In this document: positions 10,101 through 18,872 of the stretch, piece after piece | How positions within the stretch are numbered: the first letter of the stretch is position 1 | How the letters are laid out: every line of letters begins with the position of its first letter | From: Paragorgia papillata | Taxonomy: Eukaryota > Cnidaria > Anthozoa > Scleralcyonacea > Coralliidae | Length of the DNA: 64,000 nt | Assembly: GCA_035771165.1 (NCBI GenBank) | Contig: JAWNZC010000002.1 | Coordinates: 1,117,501-1,181,500, forward strand | Direction of reading: 5' to 3' | Notes under the pieces: generated by a model | What the model was told of the DNA's origin: nothing | Seen by the model: only the letters and a program-made list of their open reading frames with translations | Databases searched by the model: none | Program-made: the position numbers and the translations under genes

Positions 10101-13100
10101 GAACTTTTTGCCTCACTTTTTGCCCCCCGAATGACTGGACGTTAGCGTTCCAGGTATCACATTTTAACTTACATCGAGTTCACTGGGGTAACCCTACTTC
10201 CTTGTAAACAGGCCCCCTAGCTAGCTAGCTTACCACCATCATGTTGAACTGTCAGGTTATATTAAATGTAGGAGTGGTCAGTGCAATATGCAAAGGTGTG
10301 TTGGGTATGGGTGTAGAAATTCAGAGTCTTCAAAGGATTCTCAATGAACATTTCACAAGTAATAAAGAGGGGTTATATATTTTTCCATATTTAAATGCAA
10401 GACTTAAAAGAACTGTCTGGCATTTGCCTGGTTTTTAGGGAGCTTTGAAAGGGGGTGAAACTTAAACCCTTGCATCCTCCATCCCCATTTTCTACACCTA
10501 CTATTTGTGCTACTCCTTATATAATGTCATTATCTACTGTACTGTAGTACTTCTGTTTTATATCAAGAACACATTTTATATAAAAATTTTGATTTGTTTG
10601 TTTGTGTTTAATAACTTGTTTTTATATAAATAAATATTGCAAACTATTAAGTTTTTAACACCTTTTAATAACACTCACTAGCACAACCACTATATATAAT
10701 ATATATATAACCTATATATATATATAATTATATATATAGGTTATATACATGTGTAATCAATAGGCATATTTGTCTAATTAATTAGCCCTCCCCCTTAAAA
10801 TATTTGTTGAAAATAATATCAACATGCAGGTCAAATATAGATGAAAATGCACTAAATAAAACTAGAATACAGTACTTACACAATCTTTGATAAATAATAT
10901 ACTATATTAACCCTATTTGAAAATTTTCAGTAGTACATATAAATAATATAATGAAATATGGAAAGTTAACAGTACTCTTCCAAATAAACAGTTCACGATC
11001 ACCATGACCTTTCATATACACTGTGCATATGGGTCAGTTTTCAACTACTGAATCAACCTCGTACCCAGGTTGCTACTGAATAAGGGTTGGCGAAGGTGCG
11101 AAATAATTTTCGTACTAATAACAGTGTCCTATCAAGGCTACCTCAAATTTAGAGATTGTACTTGATTTATTAAAGATACAGTTTTATTATTAAAGTTATA
11201 AGCATCAAAGGTCATGCAATGTTGTCAATAAGGCTACTGATATTTACTGTAGGCCACATTTTCTTAAACACAATAGTCAATACAAAAAAGTAGATTTTTT
11301 CCCGTCAAAAGTATTTTTAACTTACAAACAAATACCAAAAATTTTGTCACTGCAATAAACAAAGTAATTCGTTTTCCAACTTTGATATAAAACTATGATA
11401 AAAGCTAGAATTACTGTATCTGCGTGTCCTAATAATTTTTTGCGAAGCCGGTCTCCATGGTCTGTATTGTCTTTCTCTGTCGTCAAGGCTCGGGTCGTTC
11501 TAGAACATATTATATTGATAATTCATTAACAATCCGTTTATAAGAAAATAACAGGATATTTGGATGCCAATTTTATTAAATATTGACTTACAGGTAGTTT
11601 TAAAAGTACTTTTTAATCCTTTTGTTGCATTTATTCAACATAGCAATACAAAATAAACGGCGCGAAGACGTCCAAGTGTACACATCATGGCCATCGTTCA
11701 ATTGCCAAATTTTATTTGTTTTTAAACACGAGTTTATAGTGTCTTTCTTTTACTACGACAAATAAAATCGAGAGAAAGGTTGCCTAAAATGTTCTGAATA
11801 TTCACTTTTGTCCATGTTGTGTGCTTGGAAATCCAAATATTTACCAAAGAACATACGCTATTTTTCTGATAGAAAAAAATGAGACTTACCTTCACAATTT
11901 CTGCTCATGGACATGTAGACCATGGTCAATTTCAACCTCGTACCCAGGGTCTTATCTTCGCTGCTCCGCCCACCGCTGCGAACCTTCACCGTTTTGTTTA
12001 TACAAATAATATATTACGTCTGGAGTCGTTGTCTGGCGCCAGGCTGTTGATCGCAAAATATCTGTTGAAATGAAAACAACAAAAAACAAACGTACTCGGT
12101 GTTGACAAAACATATCTCGCTTTCTTCTTTGGTGTACGTCGTCGAAGAACAAAAGATCATGTCGAATCCAACAGTTAAAGAAATCCCGAAGAAGATATAC
12201 CAATCGACTCGACTCGACTATTAAATGCACCGTCGAATGCGTGTCGACTTCATCGCAGTGTTGGTGATGTGAACTGTGAAGTACCTTAAGCATTTGTACA
12301 ACAAGGCAAATTTTGAACTGCATTATTTGGCCGAAATGCCTTACGGTAAACGACTTCCTTGCGACGAGTGCTCTTCCTCGTTTAATCTAAAGGCCATGTG
12401 AAAGAAGATTACAAAATTTCACAAAGTTCAAGACGTTGGTTTGCGAGAGCCAAACCGCTTTCTCTCGCATCAAAAAATGCATTGACATTTCAGCCAATGC
12501 CCCGATAACCGCGGCGAAAAGTGCCGAAAGAAGCGATTCAGGAAAGATTGCAACTATACAATATCAAGCCAGTACTGTCCTTTCACGCGCATTTGTCATC
12601 AACAGAAAGTCAGGTAAATGCAGTTGTTGAATCGCGTTTTTCATTCTTTCAGTGAACTTTATAGTTCGCCTAAATCTAATATCAGATTTTAGAATATGAG
12701 TATTAAAACTGGACTTGTGTTGTAGCATTGTCATTGAGTGTGCAGCTTACTAAAGCTAACCACCCCTCCCAAAACAGCACGTTTACGGATAATAACGGCG
12801 TCTTTTTTGACGTCGAACATGGTACGGTAAAATTAAGGAATTCGAATATTTTAGCACCGTAAGATGGCGGCCGCTGGCTTCAATTCTCCCAGTGACGTGC
12901 GCGGTCCATTATATATAGGTCAGTGGTCAGCCCGTATTACGCGAGCATCGACAGCCGCCATTTCTGATCGTGATTTGAAAACGGAACAAAATCATGCCGT
13001 TTAGGCCTTGCGTTTACAAAACGGCACAAAATGAAGAGGGTTCCTTGCCGGCATGAAATGAAAACGGAACCCTAACCGGTATCGTGTAAACGCCCATGCC

Positions 13101-16100
13101 GTAACAGTTTGATGACGGTAATCATGATATATACGACCACAGTATTCGGGTCAGCAGTATTCACAAAGTCTTCTCAATTCTCATTGGGAGAGAATAGTCA
13201 CATGCTAATCCGTCATTATATTATACTGGCACCGTGTAAACGCAAGACTTTTTGGCCTGTATTTACACACCGGCATGATTTTGTTCCGTTTTCAAATTGT
13301 ACCGGCATCGTGTAAACAGTATACAGCATAATCAAGCTGTTCAGGTTTAGTAAATCAGGACGAATTTGTACAACATCTGTTTAAACATTCATTTATTTTG
13401 CAGGCAATGTGTATATTTGTAGTTTTAGATATAGGTGTGTAATTTTACAATAGTATTTTAAACTTTTTATCACTAGCATTTAGTTGTAAAGAGAAATTAG
13501 GTAATTCAAGGTTGCGATGTAATTTTAATAAAACAAGACGCTTGGGTGAGGCGTTCACTTGGGCTACTGTCAAAGTGCGGAGGTGCTTGGGTAAAAGATA
13601 CTGATTGTAGTGTTATTGCAGCAATCACAAAGTCGAAGCCTGAGTCGAAGGCCTCTGGCCTCCGCAGATGCTCTATACCGCGCTAGCAAAGGTAGGAGTG
13701 GGCCGAGGAAGATCAGATCGAAGGCGGAATGTGGCGCATACTTCACAGACTTCCGGTGAGTAGGCCGTGAGGCATGTAAGCTCTTTGCTCCTTTCGCTTT
13801 TGGAGTTGGACAAAAAGTTGAACAGCTTTGCCTTTTGATCAAGGTGTTCTTGCACATTGTTGGTAGATTTCGAAATAGACTGACTGACTTTGTGGTTTAA
13901 CAGCGATCAGATGTGGCTGACAACTGTCTTGATCGTAAATATGTTCACCTATGAATAGTAGCGGAAGTAAAAAGTGGGAAAATGCAGAGCCGAAACCTAG
14001 AGTCGGTCTGCCACAGGTAGCCCGAGTAATAAAACTATTTATCTATCTATTTATAGATAAGTTGCGACATTAACACGGGACATCGCGAGATAGACTCTTA
14101 TTACAGTAAGTCACCATATGTCAAACGTTTTCCAAAAAGAGCGGGAAAGTTGAAACTATTGTTATTCTGATTCGACTGTTTCTTGCGTTTCTTGCAAATT
14201 TAAAAAAAACTATTGAAATGGTAAAGTTCGTATAAATCATAACACACTTTGCATTGGGAATATTTTTCTTTTTTATATCAGATGAACAATGCCAGAAGTA
14301 CAAGATCTCCGCTATTCTGTTAATCTGTATCACAGCAGCAGTCTCAATGGCATCTCTTTTGACATTGATCAATACGTTGAAAACTGGTTTTGCTTTATGT
14401 GAAGCTGAATCGGAACCAGTAAGTGATGTCTTAGTAAACGCCAGATAATGTTAAGGCTCTAAGTTACACGGTGCAATTTTTCATGGAACTTGTCCGCAAT
14501 GATGACTCATGCAGCACTGCAGTTGCAAGACAAGGGGTGTTACACGCTGCAACGAGTTTATGCAATTTTCCAATGATTCCGATTGAGTCCCAAATCATAA
14601 CAAAATATTGCGAGACAAGTTGCTGGAGGGGTGTTACACGGTGCAACACTGAAACAAATTGCCGCAATCGTTGCAGAAAGTAGAACCTGATTCTACTTTG
14701 TGCAACGATTGTTGCAACTTGTCTCGCAACGATTTTGACCATTGTACAGCATGTTACACGGTGCAATGGTTCATGCAACTTTTCTCGCAACGCCGTTGCG
14801 ACTTGCGAGACAAGCTGCATGAAAAAATTGCACCGTGTAACATGGCCTTTACTCGTCGATAGGGGAAGCAGCTGGTACTCTAAGGATTATGTATTCTACC
14901 AGTACATGCATGTGGTGGGAGCTTCGTCGTGAAGTGTAACATCTCTCGTAAGCACCCTCGCTATTGAGAGAAGAGTTTGATGTAGAAAAGGGGAGAGGGA
15001 TGCTTGATATAGAAAGGAGAGAGAGATGCTTGATATAGAAAGGAGAGAGAGAGAGATGCTTGATGTAGAAAGTAGAGAGAGAGATGCTTGATATAGAAAG
15101 GAGAGAGAGATGCTTGATGTAGAAAGGAGAGAGAGATATGCTTGATATAGAAAGGAGAGAGAGGGATGCTTTATATAGAAAGGAGAGAGAGATGCTTGAT
15201 ATAGAAAGGAGAGAGAGATGCTTGATGTAGAAAGGAGAGAGCGAGATGCTTTATATAGAAAGGAGAGAGAGAGATGCTTGATATAGAGAGGAGGGAGAGA
15301 AATGCTTGATATAGAAAGGAGAGACGAACGCTTGATATAGAAAGGAGAGAGAGATGCTTGATATATAGAAAGAGGAGATGGATGCTTGATATAGAAAGGA
15401 GAGAGAGATATGCTTGATATAGAAAGGAGAGAGAGGGATGCTTGATATAGAAAGGAGAGAGCGAGATGCTTGATATAGAAAGGAGAGAGAGAGATGCTTG
15501 ATGTAGAAAAGGGGAGAGGGACGCTTGATGTATAGAAAGGGGGAGAGGGGGACACGATAATATAATAGAGAGGGGCTTCATAGAGAAATGGGGCTGAGAG
15601 CAAGGCCTATTGAGAGGGTTATTAGAGAAAGGAACCTAAATAAATCACAAATCAATCTCAAATAAATATAAAATATATAAATCTCAAATAAATCACTATT
15701 TTAAGAGAAAATCAAGATGAAAGTTTTCTTAATTTATGTAATTTCTTCCTCCGATATCCAAACCACAGACACGGTACTGATTTCCTTTGTGTTTTTCTCA
15801 TGAAAAACACAATGAGTTTGAGATGGTAAAACAAACTTCGCTTCGCAGACATTTAAGCATTTTAAATATCATACAAGTTTCACAAAATTTAGGTTATTTA
15901 GAATCTAATTCAGACGTACACGTGTCTCTTTACTACACACAAGTTCTTCTCACCTTTTTTGTCTGTTTTATTCATTTTAGGCTCATGAACGTCCTGTTCA
16001 ATTATCACCGTATTCCACACAACAACAGTCAGTTCAACCAGCACAATTAGGTTACGTTAATACACAGTTTACAGCTATCCAAGTAGAGCAAGGATACCAG

Positions 16101-16106
16101 TACTGA
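4195..16106 (+). CDS. Four-pass membrane protein, MS4A/CD20-like, copy 1
   Basis: Predicted exons: 4195-4386, 4734-4790, 4921-5025, 14057-14105, 14282-14418, 15981-16106 (intron phases 0,0,0,1,0), 221 aa. The start lies one base after a polypyrimidine-AG acceptor, as in its paralogues. TM1 is about residues 15-35, TM2 54-77, TM3 84-107 and TM4 143-166. The TM1-TM2 loop ends in DGYYGVLSGSL. The TM3-TM4 loop has two cysteines with 16 residues between them, the second in EQCQKYKI. The tail is Gln/Pro-rich and ends GYQY. Topology and the loop cysteine pair resemble CD20/MS4A proteins, which act as small membrane or signalling scaffolds; function here is unknown. Unlike its paralogues it reads YMISVSYAEP instead of YIPCCYAEP. 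Intron 3 is about 9 kb because of a 7.5-kb insertion; a polyadenylation signal AATAAA lies at 16148. Gene model confidence is higher than family confidence. Confidence 0.7.
5579..7350. mobile_element. Nested TAGCCACTGG...CCAGTGGCTA element
   Basis: Inverted ends TAGCCACTGGAAAGGGAGAG and complement, flanked by ACAGAAACA at 5570-5578 and 7353-7361. The 9-bp duplication and TAGCC/GGCTA ends match the logic of the MITEs at 11-219 and 1819-2242, but the inner sequence differs. The interior is AT-rich; its longest ORF is 71 codons. It sits just inside the left terminal repeat of the 7.5-kb element. Confidence 0.6.
8811..10217. mobile_element. Inner inverted-repeat element (GGGCCTGTTTACAA ends)
   Basis: AGGGCCTGTTTACAA at the left and TTGTAAACAGGCCCC at the right are inverted. 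A second inverted pair lies inside (GTGATACCTGGAACGCTAACG near 9112 and its complement near 10140, with further blocks including GCAGGTACGATTCAGTCTCC). It forms most of the centre of the 7575-11930 palindrome. No coding sequence was recognised. Confidence 0.6.
11054..11072. mobile_element. 19-bp insert CAACCTCGTACCCAGGTTG with 9-bp duplication
   Basis: The insert is flanked by CTACTGAAT at 11045-11053 and 11073-11081. The opposite palindrome arm (near 8430) has the uninterrupted sequence with one CTACTGAAT complement. The first 15 bases match the ends of the 52-bp insert at 36903-36954, so this is an extreme internal-deletion derivative of that family. Confidence 0.8.
12156..12630 (+). pseudogene. 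Decayed zinc-finger-like coding remnant
   Basis: Three interrupted frames read in order: MSNPTVKEIPKKIYQ from 12160; then a stretch with CRLHRSVGDVNCE; then LPCDECSSSFNLKA followed by a stop and KKITKFH, which looks like a broken C2H2 finger (C-x2-C ... H). The frame at 12436-12630 contains FSRIKKCIDISANAP. Stops and frame changes show it is not functional. It lies inside the 7.5-kb foldback, so it may be captured host sequence or an old transposase relic. Tentative. Confidence 0.35.
13319..14056 (+). other. Intron 3 (distal part) of copy 1, no gene
   Basis: This segment matches 20623-21357 of copy 2 over its full length. It includes a GC-richer block (13600-13800). The 95- and 60-codon ORFs on the minus strand are mirrored in copy 2 with the same frame but look like chance frames in a repeat. 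It ends in a CTATCTATTTATAG acceptor. Confidence 0.5.
14463..14841. mobile_element. MITE with GTTACACGGTGCAATTTTT ends (copy 1 intron 5)
   Basis: Inverted ends GTTACACGGTGCAA and TTGCACCGTGTAAC, with internal repeats of the same motif at 14632 and 14753. The orthologous insertion is at 21761-22178 in copy 2, which carries about 40 extra bases near 21880. ORFs in this block are shadows of the repeat. Confidence 0.75.
14965..15560 (+). repeat. ~28-bp minisatellite GATGCTTGATATAGAAAGGA + GAGAGA, copy 1
   Basis: About 20 imperfect units in intron 5 of copy 1. The minus strand stays open in overlapping frames (up to 235 codons, a repeated SLSPFYIKH pattern) only because the unit lacks stops. Related arrays lie in the same intron of copies 2, 3 and 4. 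Confidence 0.9.
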
Positions 16107-16590
16107 TGTTGTCTGCAAAGAAACATTGCAATGAGTAAAACCAGAATAATAAAGAACACTCCATTTAAATCATAAGTGTACATGTAAATGATTTAAAACT
16201 GGGATTTGAATTTTTAAATTGTTTCATAATCTTCCGTGTTGTTTTTACTTACATTAAAAATGTTTTTAGATGTAATGTTATTGGTTCAGAACGGTGCATT
16301 CGGGCACCTGTTCTAACCAATGAAAATCAAGCTAGTTATCGCAATAAGCCAATCAAAGTTGGCAGTTTATATAGTCGGGCCTTGGGTCTGTTACAAACTT
16401 GCCACATTGCACAAAGTTGTAGTTTTCACATTTTATATTATTCGTATTGTACAGTGGAACTCAAATAAATAAAAAGTTCAGCATTAAAGCTATAGATTTT
16501 TTAGAGATTTTTCAAAAATAATATAAATGGAGGGAAATTATAGATTATAAATTATAAACTATAGGGTGATTCCTTGCAATAAATAATTTC
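16107..16590 (+). other. 3' UTR and conserved downstream block of copy 1
   Basis: AATAAA at 16148-16153 lies 42 bp after the stop. Further on, a block with two CCAAT motifs (16316, 16349) and TTTATATAG, followed by AAATAAATAAAAAG, is conserved after copies 2, 3 and 4 (23340-23600, 30960-31215, 39050-39190). It could be a distal UTR or a small promoter-like unit. No ORF of note. Confidence 0.45.
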
Positions 16591-17135
16591 TGGTGTTAGA
16601 CAGAGTAAAATAGTCTGGTGTTAGACACAGTAAAATAGTCTGGCGTTAGACAGAGTAAAATAATCTGGTGTTAGACAGAGTAAAATAGTCTGGCGTTAGA
16701 CAGAGTAAAATAGTCTGGTGTTAGACAGAGTAAAATAGTCTGGCGTTAGACAGAGTAAAATAGTCTGGTGTTAGACACAGTAAAATAGTCTGGTGTTAGA
16801 CACTGAGTAAAATAGTCTGGTGTTAGACAGAGTAAAATAGTCTGGCGTTAGACAGAGTAAAATAGTCTGGTGTTAGACACAGTAAAATAGTCTGGCGTTA
16901 CACAGAGTAAAATAGTCTGCCGTTAGACAGAGTAAAATAGTCTGGTGTTAGATAGAGTAAAATAGTCTGGTGTTAGACACAGTAAAATAGTCTGGTGTTA
17001 GACACAGTAAAATAGTCTGGTGTTAGACAAAGTACAATAGTCTGGTGTTAGACAGAGTAAAATAGTCTGGCGTTAGACACAGTAAAATAGTCTTCTGGTG
17101 TTAGACAAAGTAAAATAGTCTTCTGGTGTTAGAGT
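16590..17135 (+). repeat. 25-bp minisatellite, array 2
   Basis: Same unit as 2958-3395, about 21 copies, with an alternating GGCGTTAGAC variant not frequent in array 1. Lies upstream of copy 2. Confidence 0.95.
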
Positions 17136-17432
17136 GAAAAGATAAAGTTTTCTCACAACAACAATGCGAGTGAAAGGGTTAATCAACACGACCTATGCAA
17201 CATTAAAACTGCAATCAATAATAAAGCACGAAATGAAAACAAAAACACAATCTGCATCAATTCTTGGGAACGCCACATGAATTATTAGAAAGGTATAATT
17301 AAATTACTAAAGTATCAGATCACTTATTGTTAAGGAATGTGAAATATGGACGCCAAACTTATTATTCTAATAAAAATCAGCGAAGCATTGGAAAAACCAG
17401 CCAATCAACGTGAAAATCTTTAGACGTTTAAC

Positions 17433-17444
17433 TATATTATAAAG
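17433..17444 (+). promoter_or_regulatory. TATA box of copy 2
   Basis: TATATTATAAAG in the same context as copy 1, with CAGCCAATCAACG just upstream. Confidence 0.6.
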
Positions 17445-17465
17445 TCAAAAATAAATAAATAAATA

Positions 17466-17536
17466 AATAACAAGAGAGCAAGCTCTGACAAAGCAGGAGT
17501 TTGTAGAGAAAAGATATACGGCGTTCAAAAGAAAAA
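17466..17536 (+). other. Non-coding 5' exon of copy 2 (approximate start)
   Basis: Ends GTTCAAAAGAAAAA followed by donor GTAAGTATT at 17537, as in copy 1. The start is estimated from the TATA box. Confidence 0.5.
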
Positions 17537-17584
17537 GTAAGTATTATATACACAATGCATAACTAAGAATTGTTTGTTTGAAAC

Positions 17585-17790
17585 ACAAATCGAGATATAG
17601 TAAGGTTGGATATACTGCCGAAACGACGAAGGTAGAAGTTTAACGTTTCGAGCAAAGCCAAAGGCCGTTCGTCAGAGAGAAACGTGCATGTCTATGACGA
17701 ATTGTGCCTTCGCTCGAAACGTTATAGACTTCTACGTTCCATGTCTCGGCAGTATATGCAACCTTACTATATTTCGATTTATTTATATAT
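17585..17790 (+). repeat. Penelope-type hairpin (copy 2, first)
   Basis: Homologue of 3845-4050: inverted AACGTTTCGAGC arms bounded by ATATAGTAAGGTTGGATATA and its complement, then (TA)n. Confidence 0.65.
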
Positions 17791-17816
17791 ATATATATAT
17801 ACACATACATATACGT

Positions 17817-17854
<38 letters not shown>

Positions 17855-17859
<5 letters not shown>

Positions 17860-17998
17860 ATAAAGTATAGTTTTACCTTAAAGTCTTCGCTACCAGAGGT
17901 TTCACCCTAAACGGGATCATCAGGCGACCCTGATGATCCCGTTTAGGGTGAAACCTCTGGTAGCGAAGACTTTAAGGTAAAACTATACTTTATACTTT
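17855..17998. repeat. Perfect 70-bp-arm palindrome with hammerhead-like cores
   Basis: 17855-17924 and 17929-17998 are exact reverse complements around the loop CGAC. Each arm encodes CTGATGA (17930 on plus), a CCC/GGG stem and GAAAC (17950), i.e. a hammerhead-ribozyme-like core, one on each strand. The palindrome is embedded between long (TA)n tracts, the same architecture as 46307-46434. Probably a head-to-head terminal fragment of a Penelope-like element. Confidence 0.7.
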
Positions 17999-18059
17999 GT
18001 ATTTTGCTCTATCTATATGGTATTGAGCACTCTCTAACATTTCGTGAACCATAACTCAC

Positions 18060-18064
18060 TTATA

Positions 18065-18133
<69 letters not shown>

Positions 18134-18233
18134 ATATATATTATATATATATATTGTGCCTTCGCTCGAAACGTTATAGACTTCTACGTTTCCATGTCTC
18201 GGCAGTATATGCAAACCTTACTATATTTCGATT

Positions 18234-18273
<40 letters not shown>

Positions 18274-18286
18274 CATATACGTATAC

Positions 18287-18369
<83 letters not shown>

Positions 18370-18380
18370 ATATATATTCA
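18060..18380 (+). repeat. (TA)n tracts around a single Penelope arm
   Basis: TA/TATACA runs at 18060-18153 and 18235-18378 flank one hairpin arm (18155-18234: GCCTTCGCTCGAAACG to TATATTTCG), an extra duplicate present only in copy 2. The ORFs of repeated YIYIY are artefacts. Confidence 0.85.
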
Positions 18381-18486
18381 TTCATTATTAAAGCTGTAAG
18401 ATAGTACAGAGAATATAATGATCTCTTTCAAGACACAGATACGCCTCACTGGGCGTTTACTTTCGGTTTGATGTCACACTGAATTA

Positions 18487-18836
18487 AGCCCCGCACAGAC
18501 GACCAAGTTTTCCTTGACAAGTTTTATTTGTTCGTGTGTACGACACAAATTGACAAGTTTTTCCTTGACAAGGAGCCTTGTTCAAAAGCTGGTCATGCCA
18601 GCTTTTGAACAAGGAAATTCGTTCGTGTGTATAGTCGTCAAGGAAAACTTGACAAGATCATCTCCTAGCTTATTACGCGATCATTGCCGTCAAGGAAAAC
18701 TTGTCCAACCGTACACACGAGCAATTATAACTTGTCAAGGCAAATTGTTGGGAAAAAAGGTGCTCATCGTACACACGAGCAAGGAAAGCTACCAAGGAAC
18801 TTGTCAAGAAAAACTTGGTCGTCTGTGCGGGGCTTT
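18487..18836. mobile_element. TTAA MITE with GCCCCGCACAGACGACCAAG ends
   Basis: Inverted termini GCCCCGCACAGACGACCAAG and complement, with internal short repeats of CTTGTCAAGG. It is inserted at the TTAA of GAATTAAAGTTCGC, which is uninterrupted in copy 1 near 4154. Related copy at 32152-32525. It lies in the 5' intron of copy 2. Confidence 0.85.
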
Positions 18837-18872
18837 AAAGTTCGCAAAACCCGGCCTGTTTTTTTTTACAGC

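Larger units (their letters stand above)
7575..11930. repeat. Very large palindrome: ~960-bp arms around a 2.4-kb centre
   Basis: About 7575-8540 is repeated inverted at about 10966-11930 with very high identity; for example CACATCATGGCCATCGTTCA at 11681 is the complement of the block at 7812. Small reading frames are therefore mirrored (one at 7411-7629 minus, one at 11879-12073 plus). The right arm differs by a 19-bp insert at 11054-11072 and diverges after CAATTT at 11934, where an AACCTCGTACCCAGGG end begins. Confidence 0.85.
5407..12925. mobile_element. 7.5-kb foldback transposon with 8-bp duplication
   Basis: Terminal inverted repeats of about 155 bp start CACTGACCTATATATAATGG. The 8-bp duplication GTCAGCCC lies at 5399-5406 and 12926-12933. 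Copy 2 has the intact site GTCAGCCC once at 20233-20240 in the same intron, so the boundaries are exact. The interior is a set of nested inverted repeats (5579-7350, 7575-11930, 8811-10217) and carries no intact transposase. An 8-bp duplication fits hAT or P-like elements; the CACTG terminus is not diagnostic, so the superfamily is open. Confidence 0.85.
5034..13318. mobile_element. Element with CGTTTACACGATGCCGGTAC ends, split by the 7.5-kb insert
   Basis: The left end (5034-5060) and right end near 13290-13318 (GTACCGGCATCGTGTAAAC) are inverted copies. The uninterrupted equivalent in copy 2 is about 755 bp (19869-20622). Internal blocks also contain ACGGAACAAAATCATGCCG. A fragment of the family recurs at 59471-59600. 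The 60-100 codon ORFs here are not conserved coding sequence. Confidence 0.65.

Noticed and set aside
13570..13857. 95-codon ORF conserved between copies 1 and 2
   Set aside because: Both copies come from a recent duplication of the whole intron, so frame retention is uninformative; no domain, and it is absent from copies 3 and 4.
14896..15603. 235-codon ORF (minus) with repeated SLSPFYIKH
   Set aside because: It lies entirely in a minisatellite whose unit lacks stops; overlapping frames are equally open and the array differs in every paralogue.
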